Position numbers and translations under genes: made by a program. The notes beneath the pieces were generated by a model, which was not told where the DNA came from, ran no database searches, and worked only from the letters and a program-made list of their open reading frames with translations. Shown here piece by piece: positions 27,447-35,826 of a DNA stretch of 64,000 nucleotides. The stretch's first letter is position 1; each line of letters starts with the position of its first letter. The stretch is from Pseudopelagicola sp. GTDB taxonomy: Bacteria; Pseudomonadota; Alphaproteobacteria; Rhodobacterales; Rhodobacteraceae. Location: assembly GCA_026195905.1 (NCBI GenBank), contig JAPHRE010000063.1:19474-83473 (forward strand), in the 5' to 3' direction.

Positions 27447-28115
27447 ATGAAACGCTCTGAAAGGCTCTATGCCCTGATCGAAATCCTCAAGGATGGACGC
27501 CTGCACCGCGCCGAGGATATGGCCCGGCGGCTCGATGTTTCGGTGCGCACCATCTACCGCGATATGGACACGCTCGTCGCCTCTGGTGTGCCGGTCGAGG
27601 GCGAACGCGGTATCGGTTATTCGGCCCGCGCCGCCATTACCCTGCCGCCCCTGAACCTGACCGAAACCGAACTGGAGGCGCTGCATCTTGGGCTTGCCGC
27701 CGTCGGCAATGGGGTTGATGGCGACCTGCGCAACGCCGCACAAAGCCTCTCGGCCAAGATCGACGCCGTGCTTCCCGAAGACCACCACGGCGCGCCGAAA
27801 TCCTTTGGCTTTGCCGTCTACCCCTTTGCCGACGCCGCCGAGGGCTTCCGCCACCTGAGCACACTGCGCGCCGCGATCCGAGGCCGCCAGAAACTCCGCC
27901 TTGTCATGCAAGATGGCACAGTGCGCGACGTCCGGCCGCTCAAGCTTGATTACTGGGGGCGTGTCTGGACCTGCCTCGTCTGGTGCGACAGTAGCGGCGA
28001 TTTCGCCACCCTGCGCGCCGATCAGATCACCGAGGTTAGCGTCCTTCCCGGCCTTTTCGTCGATGAACCGGGCAAGCGGCTCGAAGACTACCGGGCGGGG
28101 CTGGACGCGCCTTAG
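27447..28115 (+). CDS. YafY/DeoR-type HTH-WYL transcriptional regulator
   Basis: A 222-residue regulator. Residues about 1-60 are an HTH_11 winged helix (ERLYALIEILKDGRLHRAED, then VSVRTIYRDMDTL) and residues about 130-210 a WYL-like ligand-sensing domain (RRAIR...KLRLVM, VRPLKLDYWGRVWTCLVWC). Upstream ATGs at 27414 and 27429 lack ribosome sites and the first lies against a TTGTCAG box, so 27447 (MKRSER) is preferred. Its stop overlaps that of the convergent ABC ATPase gene by 4 bases. Confidence 0.88.
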   Translation: MKRSERLYALIEILKDGRLHRAEDMARRLDVSVRTIYRDMDTLVASGVPVEGERGIGYSARAAITLPPLNLTETELEALHLGLAAVGNGVDGDLRNAAQSLSAKIDAVLPEDHHGAPKSFGFAVYPFADAAEGFRHLSTLRAAIRGRQKLRLVMQDGTVRDVRPLKLDYWGRVWTCLVWCDSSGDFATLRADQITEVSVLPGLFVDEPGKRLEDYRAGLDAP

Positions 28116-29197
28116 CGCCCGGCGCGGAATACGAAACAGCGGTCCCGCCGCAGCATGAGCCAAAGCGGCGTGCCGGGTTTGGGCAGGAACACATTCGGCA
28201 CCGTCGCCTTCAACGTCGATCCGTCGTGATCCATGCGAAATTCCACAAGGCTCTCCGTGCCCATAAACCGCGCCCGCTCGACCACGCCCCGTGCCGCGAC
28301 CCCATCGCCCGGTGTCGGCAATGGCCCTTTTCCGTGCCGGTCAAAGTCAAGTTTGAGATGCTGCGGACGGATCACGATCTCGACCTCCTCGCCATCCTCA
28401 AACCCCGGCGTCAGGAACTGGCCAAACGGCGTATCGGTCAACGCGCCGTTGCTGGTGCCACGGATCACGTTGATATCGCTAAAAAACGCCACCGCGGCCT
28501 TATCGACCGGCGCGTTGTAAATGTTATAGGGCGCGCCTTGCTGCACGATCTTGCCGTCGCGCATAAGCGCGATCTCATCGGCCATGCGAAGCGCCTCTTC
28601 CGGTTCATGCGTCACCAAAAGAACGGCCGTGTCCTCGTCCTTGAGGATCGCCAGCGTCTCGTCGCGAATCCCGTCTCGTAGCCGGTTATCAAGTCCCGAA
28701 AACGGCTCATCCATAAGCATAATCCGGGGTCGCGGCGCCAAGGCCCGCGCCAGCGCGATACGCTGTTGCTCGCCCCCCGAAAGGCTATGCGGATAGGCGT
28801 CGATGGTCCACTCAAGCCCCACCTTGGCCAAAAGCTCCTCGACCCGCGCCCGTTTCTCGGCCTTACTGCCCTTAAGGCCAAACGCCACGTTATCGGCGAC
28901 AGTCAGATGCGGGAAAAGCGCGAAATCCTGAAACATAAGGCCGATATGACGCCGCTCTGGCGGCACTCGGAACACCGTGTCACAAATCAGATTGCCATCG
29001 ACATAAATCTCGCCGGAATCCTGCATATCGACCCCGGCAATGATCCGCAGCGTCGTCGATTTGCCACAACCCGACGGCCCCAGGAGGCAGGTCACATGCC
29101 CCGGCTGAATGGTGAGCGAGACGCCCGCCACCACGTCACGGTCGCCAAAACGGCGCCGCAGATTGCGGATTTCAAGTCTGGGAGGGGGCTGCGTCAC
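28112..29197 (-). CDS. Fe(3+)/polyamine-type ABC transporter ATP-binding protein, orphan
   Basis: A 361-residue ATPase of the FbpC/PotA group. Walker A is LGPSGCGKST, the signature SLSGGEQQRIALARA, Walker B IMLMDEPFSGLD, and the switch His VTHEP. A C-terminal TOBE domain (about residues 265-355) regulates it. It should power import of ferric iron or polyamine. No permease or solute-binding gene is adjacent: upstream is an SDR 115 bases away and downstream the convergent WYL regulator. The transporter must therefore be completed elsewhere. Confidence 0.9.
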   Translation of the reverse strand: MTQPPPRLEIRNLRRRFGDRDVVAGVSLTIQPGHVTCLLGPSGCGKSTTLRIIAGVDMQDSGEIYVDGNLICDTVFRVPPERRHIGLMFQDFALFPHLTVADNVAFGLKGSKAEKRARVEELLAKVGLEWTIDAYPHSLSGGEQQRIALARALAPRPRIMLMDEPFSGLDNRLRDGIRDETLAILKDEDTAVLLVTHEPEEALRMADEIALMRDGKIVQQGAPYNIYNAPVDKAAVAFFSDINVIRGTSNGALTDTPFGQFLTPGFEDGEEVEIVIRPQHLKLDFDRHGKGPLPTPGDGVAARGVVERARFMGTESLVEFRMDHDGSTLKATVPNVFLPKPGTPLWLMLRRDRCFVFRAGR

Positions 29198-29312
29198 GAC
29201 GGTCTCTCAATCGGATCTCTCAATCGGGGTCTTTCATGGCGTCTCTGATCCCGACTGAGTGAAAGGCTCGGGAATTTTGCGACCCTTACCAGCCCCCCTC
29301 CCGGCTCGCAAC

Positions 29313-30092
29313 CTAAAGCGTTGCGTTGACCGCGCCACCATCCAGCAGAATGTTCTGCCCGACAATGAACCCGGCATGCTGTGAACACAGGAACGCACAG
29401 GTCGCGCCAAACTCCTGCGCCGTGCCATAGCGCCCGGCCGGAATTGTCGCGCAGCGGTTGGCCTTGGCCTCTTCAAGGCTGATCCCCTGCTGCGTCGCAA
29501 CGCCGGTATCAAGCGATACGGCACGATCCGTCGCATGAATGCCCGGCAACAGGTTATTGATGGTGACACCGCTGCCCGCCACCTGCCGCGCCGTGCCCGC
29601 AACATAGCCCGTAAGCCCGGCGCGCGCCGAATTGGACAGGCCAAGAACCGCAATCGGTGCCTTGACGGATTGCGAGGTGATGTTGACCACCCGGCCCCAT
29701 CCCTTGTCCATCATCCCCGGCAAAAGCGCCTTCATAAGCGCAATCGGCGCAAGCATATTGGCATCGAGCGCCTTGATAAAATCCTCACGATCCCAATCGC
29801 TCCAAAGACCCGGCGGCGGGCCGCCCGCATTGGTCACAAGAATATCGGCCCCTTCGGCAGCCCGTAGCACGGCGGCTTGCCCCTCAGGCGTCGCCACATC
29901 CGCAACGACGGTTTCAATCGCAACTCCGAACCGCGCCCGTAAATCCGCTGCGGCCGCCTCAAGCGCCTCTGCACCGCGCGCATTCATCACAAGCTCCACG
30001 CCCGCCTCTGCAAGCGCCTCGGCACAGCCAAAGCCCAAGCCTTTGGAGGATGCGCACACAAGCGCCTTTTTACCTTTAATTCCAAGTTCCAT
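29313..30092 (-). CDS. SDR-family protein lacking the YxxxK catalytic pair
   Basis: A 259-residue short-chain dehydrogenase/reductase. The cofactor motif ASSKGLGFG and NAGGPPPG are present, as is the family Ser (NITSQSVK), but the catalytic YxxxK is replaced by SNSAR (VLGLSNSARAGLTG). This belongs to a known 3-oxoacyl-ACP reductase-like subgroup with L-SN-x-x-R. C-terminus FIVGQNILLDGG is normal. Enzyme activity cannot be assumed. Confidence 0.85.
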   Translation of the reverse strand: MELGIKGKKALVCASSKGLGFGCAEALAEAGVELVMNARGAEALEAAAADLRARFGVAIETVVADVATPEGQAAVLRAAEGADILVTNAGGPPPGLWSDWDREDFIKALDANMLAPIALMKALLPGMMDKGWGRVVNITSQSVKAPIAVLGLSNSARAGLTGYVAGTARQVAGSGVTINNLLPGIHATDRAVSLDTGVATQQGISLEEAKANRCATIPAGRYGTAQEFGATCAFLCSQHAGFIVGQNILLDGGAVNATL

Positions 30093-30234
30093 TGTATCTC
30101 TCTCCTGTTCTTCGCGCCTCAGGTAACGTGAATTTCATCGCGACTGCCAGCAAATTGCCGACAGCATGGCCACAATCTGCCATAATCAGGGGCCATAGCT
30201 TGCATACCGCAGAGCTATCAGAGAAAACCGCGCC

Positions 30235-31260
30235 ATGTCATCGCCCCGCCCTCAATCCACGTTTCCCGCTCAACAACTGCCTGTGCATATGGCGGAAGAT
30301 TTTTGTGTGATCAACGGGGCGAATCTAGGCGACGCGCTCTCTTTTGCCGACGAACTTGTGCCCGACGATATCTACGAACTCAGCCCCAAAACCGAAATCC
30401 ATCGCCTGTCGATGCATATCGGCGAGGACGACGCCTACCGCGTCAGCGACGAAAGCGCGACCGGAATCCCCGGTGCCGCGCTTTATGCGGATTGTGTTTT
30501 GACCATCATGCCACCAACCGGCGAAACCGTCGAAATCGTGGTGCTTGTCGAGGTCGATAGCGAGGGCAACGTGGCCCAGATTTACGCCGCCCCCCTTACC
30601 CCCCTCTTGGCCAAGACACCCTATACATTGGTCGGCATCGACCGCCCCGCCGCCCGCCTGCGCATGGCGCAGCTCGCCTGCGTCAGCTTCACCCGTGGCA
30701 CCCGCATCACTATGGCCACCGGCGAACAGAAACCTGTCGAAAACATCGAACCCGGCGACCGCATCCTGACGCGTGATGATGGCCCGCAGCCCGTGCGCTG
30801 GATCGGCCACCTGACGATGCGCGCACAGGGTGAATTTGCCCCGATTGTCATCACCGAAGGCACCCTCAACAATGCGGGTGACCTAACCGTTAGCCCCGAT
30901 CACCGCCTCTTCATCTACCAGCGCCACGACCATATCGGCGCGGGCCGCTCGGAACTGCTCGTCCGGGCGCGCCATCTGGTCAATGGCGAAACCGTCTTCG
31001 TTCAGGAGGGCGGCTTTGTCGACTACTTCCAAATCCTCTTTGACACGCATCAGATCATCTTTGCCGAAGGTATCTGCGCCGAAACCATGCAGGCCGATCA
31101 ACGCACTCGGCCGGTCTTGCCGCGCGATGTTGAAAAGCACCTTAATAAGCTTTCCAACGCGGCCCCCGGCGGGGCCACACGGCGCGCCTTTGAGCCGCAA
31201 AAAACCCTGCTGGATCGCCCCGATGCCGTCGATCTTCTGCGCCGGGCATCAAGCCGCTGA
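30235..31260 (+). CDS. Hint (Hedgehog/intein) domain protein
   Basis: A 341-residue protein. Residues about 1-140 form a domain that starts FCVINGANLGDAL, and from about residue 148 a Hint domain begins LACVSFTRGTRI with the splice-type Cys. Further Hint motifs are EPGDRILTRDDGPQPVRWIG, LTVSPDHRLFI, ELLVRARHLV and YFQILFDTHQII. Such domains are common in Rhodobacteraceae, often in secreted proteins. No intein C-extein Asn/Cys junction is evident, so self-cleavage at the N-terminal Cys is possible but unproven. It lies 142 bases from the divergent SDR. Confidence 0.85.
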   Translation: MSSPRPQSTFPAQQLPVHMAEDFCVINGANLGDALSFADELVPDDIYELSPKTEIHRLSMHIGEDDAYRVSDESATGIPGAALYADCVLTIMPPTGETVEIVVLVEVDSEGNVAQIYAAPLTPLLAKTPYTLVGIDRPAARLRMAQLACVSFTRGTRITMATGEQKPVENIEPGDRILTRDDGPQPVRWIGHLTMRAQGEFAPIVITEGTLNNAGDLTVSPDHRLFIYQRHDHIGAGRSELLVRARHLVNGETVFVQEGGFVDYFQILFDTHQIIFAEGICAETMQADQRTRPVLPRDVEKHLNKLSNAAPGGATRRAFEPQKTLLDRPDAVDLLRRASSR

Positions 31261-31331
31261 ATTCGACGCCAAAGGCTTGAACGGCGCCGCCACTGACACC
31301 ACATCTAAAAGAGAGATATCGGGAGTCAGAC

Positions 31332-32168
31332 ATGCCAAAAACCATCCTCGCCACCACCGACCTTTCCGCCCGCAGCGACCGCGCCTTGCACCGTGCTTTG
31401 CGCTTGGCGCGCGCCAACGATGCCTCCCTCACGGTGATGCATATTGTGGACGACGCGATCCCCGATGCTATGGCGCAAACTCACCGCGACGCCGTAGAAT
31501 CCAATCTGCGTCAGCTCATGGCGTCGATGGACGGCGGAGAGACGGCAAAAATCGAGGTGATCATCGGCGACCCGATCACCGACATCATCGCTCAGGTTCA
31601 GGACACGCACCCGGATTTGCTTGTGATGGGGGTGCACCGTGTGCGGCCCTTCTTTGATACATGGCGCGAAACCACGGCCCAACGGATCACGCGCATGGCG
31701 TCTTGTCCGGTTCTCATGGTCAAAGACTCTGCCGATCGCCCCTATGACAAAGTGGTGGCCGCAACCGATTTCTCGCCCGCGAGCACTGCCGCTATCGTCC
31801 GCGCCGCGTCGCTCGCGCCCGACGCCACGATCACGCCCCTCCATGCCTTCCATGTGCCCTATAGCGGCATGCTGGCGCATGGACCGGATGGCCGTAACGA
31901 TCTCGAAGCGAGCTTTCAGGCCGAGGCCAAGGCCGATGATGACCGCTGGCGCGCGACAACCGACTTGCCCGAGACCTGTGGCGAGACGCTCTTTGTCACC
32001 GGCCAGCCGCGCCGCGCGCTTGAGGCCCATGTCGCCAGCAGCGATACCAACCTGATCTGTGCCGGTGCGCATGGCCGTGTCGGACAGGGGCGCGCTCTGC
32101 TTGGCTCGACCGCAACGGATTTGCTGCGCGCGCCGCCCTGCGATATTTTGATCGCCCGCCCGGCCTGA
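31332..32168 (+). CDS. Universal stress protein, tandem UspA domains
   Basis: A 278-residue protein with two UspA folds (about residues 1-137 and 138-278). The second ends with the nucleotide-binding motif GAHGRVGQGRALLGSTAT, matching G-2x-G-9x-G-S. The first has a degenerate version (MGVHRVRPFF). GGGAG precedes the ATG. Usp proteins respond to starvation or stress. Confidence 0.92.
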   Translation: MPKTILATTDLSARSDRALHRALRLARANDASLTVMHIVDDAIPDAMAQTHRDAVESNLRQLMASMDGGETAKIEVIIGDPITDIIAQVQDTHPDLLVMGVHRVRPFFDTWRETTAQRITRMASCPVLMVKDSADRPYDKVVAATDFSPASTAAIVRAASLAPDATITPLHAFHVPYSGMLAHGPDGRNDLEASFQAEAKADDDRWRATTDLPETCGETLFVTGQPRRALEAHVASSDTNLICAGAHGRVGQGRALLGSTATDLLRAPPCDILIARPA

Positions 32169-32195
32169 AGCGACCCGAAAACCGCACAAAACCGC

Positions 32196-32239
32196 ACAGT
32201 CGCAATACCGACGCAATACCGACGCGATACATATCCCTG
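32196..32239 (+). repeat. 11-bp-period mini-tandem repeat, locus 3
   Basis: Units ACAGTCGCAAT, ACCGACGCAAT and ACCGACGCGAT, then the diverged ACATATCCCTG. It is preceded by two copies of AAAACCGCAC. It ends about 39 bases before the prfC start codon. Confidence 0.85.
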
Positions 32240-32277
32240 TATTGCGCCGCCGCCTCGCGCCTTCTATACGCGGTCCC

Positions 32278-33885
32278 ATGCTTGACGCCTTGACAAATCG
32301 CCCCGCCCTGCCGCCCGAAATTAGCCGCCGCCGCACCTTTGCGATCATTTCGCACCCGGACGCGGGCAAGACAACTCTGACCGAAAAATTCCTTCTTTAT
32401 GGCGGTGCCATTCAGATGGCCGGTCAGGTGCGCGCCAAGGGCGAAGCGCGGCGCACGCGCTCGGATTTCATGCAGATGGAAAAGGACCGGGGCATCTCTG
32501 TATCCGCCTCGGCTATGTCCTTTGATTTTCAAAAGTTCCGCTTCAACCTTGTCGACACCCCCGGTCACTCGGATTTCTCGGAAGACACCTATCGAACCCT
32601 GACCGCCGTCGATGCCGCAGTGATGGTCATCGACGGGGCCAAGGGCGTCGAAAGCCAGACCCAAAAGCTCTTTGAGGTGTGTCGCCTGCGGGATCTTCCG
32701 ATCCTGACCTTCTGTAACAAGATGGACCGAGAGAGCCGGGATACCTTTGATATTATTGATGAAATTCAGGAGAACCTTGCCATTGACGTAAGCCCTGCAA
32801 GCTGGCCGATCGGTGTCGGACGTGAGTTTATGGGCTGTTACGATCTCCTCAATGACCGGCTTGAGCTGATGGATCGCGCCGACCGTAACGTGGTGGCCGA
32901 AAGCGTCTCGATCCAAGGTCTCGACGACCCCAAACTCGCCGAACATATCCCCGCCCATCTCCTCGAGCAGCTTCGCGAAGAGGTCGAGATGGCGCGCGAA
33001 CTCTTGCCCACCCTCAACCTCCAAGCCGTGCTCGAAGGCCACATGACCCCGATCTGGTTCGGCTCTGCGATCAACTCTTTCGGGGTGCAGGAACTGATGG
33101 ACGGGATCGCCAAATATGGCCCCGAGCCGCAACCCCAAGCCGCCGAACCGCGCCCTATTTCCCCCGAGGAAACCAAGGTCGCGGGCTTTGTGTTCAAGGT
33201 CCAAGCCAACATGGACCCCAAACACCGCGACCGCGTCGCCTTTGTCCGCCTCGCCTCCGGCCATTTCAAACGCGGCATGAAACTCACCCACGTCCGCACC
33301 AAGAAACCGATGGCAATCTCAAACCCCGTCCTCTTCCTCGCCTCCGACCGCGAGCTTGCCGAAGAAGCCTGGGCGGGCGATATCATCGGCATCCCCAACC
33401 ACGGCCAGCTTCGCATTGGCGATACCCTGACCGAGGGCGAAATGATCCGCGCGACCGGCATCCCCTCCTTTGCCCCTGAACTGCTTCAAGGGGTGCGCGC
33501 GGGCGATCCGATGAAAGCCAAGCATCTTGAAAAGGCGTTGATGCAATTCGCCGAGGAAGGCGCGGCCAAAGTGTTCAAGCCCAATATCGGCTCGGGCTTT
33601 ATCGTTGGCGTGGTCGGCGCGCTCCAATTCGAGGTTCTGGCAAGCCGGATTGAGATGGAATACGGCCTGCCTGTGCGCTTTGAACAGTCGCAATTTACCT
33701 CGGCCCGTTGGGTCTCCGGAAGCCGCGAGGCAGTTGACAAATTCGTCAACGCTAACAAGCAACATATCTCCTATGACCATGACGGCGACGTGGTGTATCT
33801 GACGCGCTTGCAATGGGATATTGACCGCGTGGCGCGCGACTACCCGGACATCAATCTCACCGCGACCAAGGAAATGATGGTCTGA
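32278..33885 (+). CDS. prfC: Peptide chain release factor 3
   Basis: A 535-residue translational GTPase that recycles RF1/RF2. G1 ISHPDAGKTTLTE, G2 RTRSDFMQMEKDRGISVSAS, G3 LVDTPGHSDFSEDTYRTL and G4 FCNKMDRE are all seen. The C-terminal part has the RF3-specific QFEVLASRIEMEYGLPV. The ATG at 32278 is preferred to a TTG at 32242. Length is normal. Confidence 0.96.
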   Translation: MLDALTNRPALPPEISRRRTFAIISHPDAGKTTLTEKFLLYGGAIQMAGQVRAKGEARRTRSDFMQMEKDRGISVSASAMSFDFQKFRFNLVDTPGHSDFSEDTYRTLTAVDAAVMVIDGAKGVESQTQKLFEVCRLRDLPILTFCNKMDRESRDTFDIIDEIQENLAIDVSPASWPIGVGREFMGCYDLLNDRLELMDRADRNVVAESVSIQGLDDPKLAEHIPAHLLEQLREEVEMARELLPTLNLQAVLEGHMTPIWFGSAINSFGVQELMDGIAKYGPEPQPQAAEPRPISPEETKVAGFVFKVQANMDPKHRDRVAFVRLASGHFKRGMKLTHVRTKKPMAISNPVLFLASDRELAEEAWAGDIIGIPNHGQLRIGDTLTEGEMIRATGIPSFAPELLQGVRAGDPMKAKHLEKALMQFAEEGAAKVFKPNIGSGFIVGVVGALQFEVLASRIEMEYGLPVRFEQSQFTSARWVSGSREAVDKFVNANKQHISYDHDGDVVYLTRLQWDIDRVARDYPDINLTATKEMMV

Positions 33886-33932
33886 TCCAATGGGGGAATT
33901 GCGCGGGGCGTGACCCCGTGCCATCATACGCC

Positions 33933-34694
33933 ATGAGCAGCGACAACGAGACTTATCCCGGTGGCCTGAACGCCCTGCTTGGGCGCTACAACTCCCGCCG
34001 TGATCCCTTTGATTTTACCGGAGAATCCTTTCCGCCCGGCGATATTGATCTCGCCGCGCTCACAATGGCAAAAGTAACCGAAGACGCCACCCGCAAACAA
34101 AAGGGGGCGGCCAACCCGCGCTCGGCTTGGGCCAACAAGCGGCGCGCCATCGCACAAGAGTTTGTCGGCAATTCCGAGCTTGCCTATCTCAACGCGCTCC
34201 TGATCTCGAGCTTGCGCAAATCCTCCGCACCTGACGGCGCCGCCGCGCTGTTCCTGCGCCTTTGGCACGAACAGCATGCACATCTGATCGACGTGCTCGA
34301 CATCCGCTGGAAAGTCTCTTCGATCATGACCTTCGCCGATCATGGCGGCACCGATGTGCAACGTCAGGTCGGCCAAGCCCTGCGGATGCTTTTCGGCCTG
34401 ATGAAGCTCTATGAATTCGAACGGCTCTATAGCGGGTTTGACCCACAAACCCCTTTCGGCTTTAGCCGCAAGAAACGTGTCCCGCTACCGCTCAATATGG
34501 ATCAATATTCGCTGCGCGCGGGTGGGCTGGATTCCAACCTGTTGGCCCCGGTCTGGGAACTCGCCATGACCGACCCCGGCATAGCCCCGCTTGCCAATCA
34601 CCTCATGGAAGAACTCAACCGCGATCCCGGCACCGTGTTCCGCCGCATCCGACGCATGCGAGAGGTCTATGGCCGCCTCAAGGGCGATACATGA
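33933..34694 (+). CDS. Conserved hypothetical protein upstream of a glycosyltransferase
   Basis: A 253-residue soluble protein of unknown function, helical in character. Recognisable stretches such as ALFLRLWHEQHAHLIDVLDIRWKVS and ELNRDPGTVFRRIRRMREVYGRL look conserved, but I recognise no domain. A GTG at 33918 is an alternative start. It overlaps the glycosyltransferase gene by 4 bases (ATGA), so the two are likely functionally linked. Confidence 0.7.
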   Translation: MSSDNETYPGGLNALLGRYNSRRDPFDFTGESFPPGDIDLAALTMAKVTEDATRKQKGAANPRSAWANKRRAIAQEFVGNSELAYLNALLISSLRKSSAPDGAAALFLRLWHEQHAHLIDVLDIRWKVSSIMTFADHGGTDVQRQVGQALRMLFGLMKLYEFERLYSGFDPQTPFGFSRKKRVPLPLNMDQYSLRAGGLDSNLLAPVWELAMTDPGIAPLANHLMEELNRDPGTVFRRIRRMREVYGRLKGDT

Positions 34695-35665
34695 GTCGCT
34701 GGGGCGTTGTCTCTACGATCAAGGCACCGGCGCGCGAGGTTCTCGACTTTGCCGCCTATCATCTCGATCTCGGCGCAGATCATCTGTTTATCTACCTCGA
34801 CAATGACACCCCCAAAGCATACGCCGCCCTCGACGCGCACCCCAAAGTCACGGTCCAGCACACCGACAAAACCTATTGGCAGACAACCAATGGCCGCAAA
34901 CCCGCAAAGCACCAACTCCGCCAGACCCTGAACGCCACACATGCCTATGACCAAGCCGAGGCTATGGGCCTTGACTGGCTTGGCCATATAGATGTGGACG
35001 AATTCCTCTGCCCCGCCCTGGATTTCCGCGCCGCGCTCGCCGCCCTGCCGCCCAACATCAAAGCCGCCCGCATCGCCCCCGCCGAGACCATGACCCAGGA
35101 CGGGCAAACCGGCCTTGATCCAAAGGCCGTCTACTGCAAAGCGTGGGAACCCAACACATCCCGCCGTCAGGAGCTTGAAACCGCGCTCTACCCGACCTTC
35201 GGCCTCTATCTACGTGGCGGTTTCGTAAGCCACACACTCGGCAAAAGTTTCCTGCGCACCGGGCTCGGCCCGCTGACCTTCAAAATCCATCGCGCCATGC
35301 ACGAGTCGCAAGAGATTGGGCCAAGCCAATTCCTTACCGGGGTCGACCTCTGCCATCGCCACATCAAAAGCTGGGAGAGCTGGCAGAAAAGTTTCGCCTA
35401 CCGTCTCGAAAAAGGCTCCTACCGGGCCGAACTTCAATCCGTGCGCCCCGGCGATCCGGGTGGCCTTTCCATGCATCAACTTTTCACGCTCCTGATGGAG
35501 GAAAAAGGCGAAGACGCCCTGCGCGCCTTTTTTAACGAAATATGCCTGGCGCGCCCCGACCTTCTCCAAGGACTTGAGGCGCGTGGCCTGTTGCGGGTTT
35601 ATTACCTCGCATTAGATGAAAAACGGGAACGCATCTTTCCGGGCTGGCGCGACAATAAGGCGTGA
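34691..35665 (+). CDS. Glycosyltransferase, family 2-like (Glyco_tranf_2_4)
   Basis: A 324-residue putative glycosyltransferase. The N-terminus has TIKAPAREVLDFAAYHLDLGADHLFIYLDND, typical of the GT2_4/GT92-like group, and the DxD metal motif is in HIDVDEFL at about residue 100. Family members decorate surface polysaccharide or glycans. Substrate unknown. Confidence 0.85.
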   Translation: MSRWGVVSTIKAPAREVLDFAAYHLDLGADHLFIYLDNDTPKAYAALDAHPKVTVQHTDKTYWQTTNGRKPAKHQLRQTLNATHAYDQAEAMGLDWLGHIDVDEFLCPALDFRAALAALPPNIKAARIAPAETMTQDGQTGLDPKAVYCKAWEPNTSRRQELETALYPTFGLYLRGGFVSHTLGKSFLRTGLGPLTFKIHRAMHESQEIGPSQFLTGVDLCHRHIKSWESWQKSFAYRLEKGSYRAELQSVRPGDPGGLSMHQLFTLLMEEKGEDALRAFFNEICLARPDLLQGLEARGLLRVYYLALDEKRERIFPGWRDNKA

Positions 35666-35761
35666 ATTGGCTGAAAACCCTTTGTTTCCGGCCATTTGAT
35701 TGACCTGACGCGCCGCTTGGGCTACAACCCGCGTCGTGGGTCATATACGTGACAAACCGCG

Positions 35762-35825
35762 GGACCGCACGGGTCCGATCCGCATTTTCGCTACGGGCCG
35801 CACGTGTCCGTAAACCACGGATACG
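35762..35825 (+). promoter_or_regulatory. rhlE leader hairpins
   Basis: Two stem-loops lie in the leader. One has 5-bp arms GGACC/GGTCC (35762-35776). A 9-bp stem CGTGTCCGT/ACGGATACG (one G-U pair, 5-base loop, 35803-35825) ends one base before the rhlE ATG. No Shine-Dalgarno sequence is evident, and the second stem occupies where one would be. Confidence 0.5.
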
Positions 35826-35826
35826 C

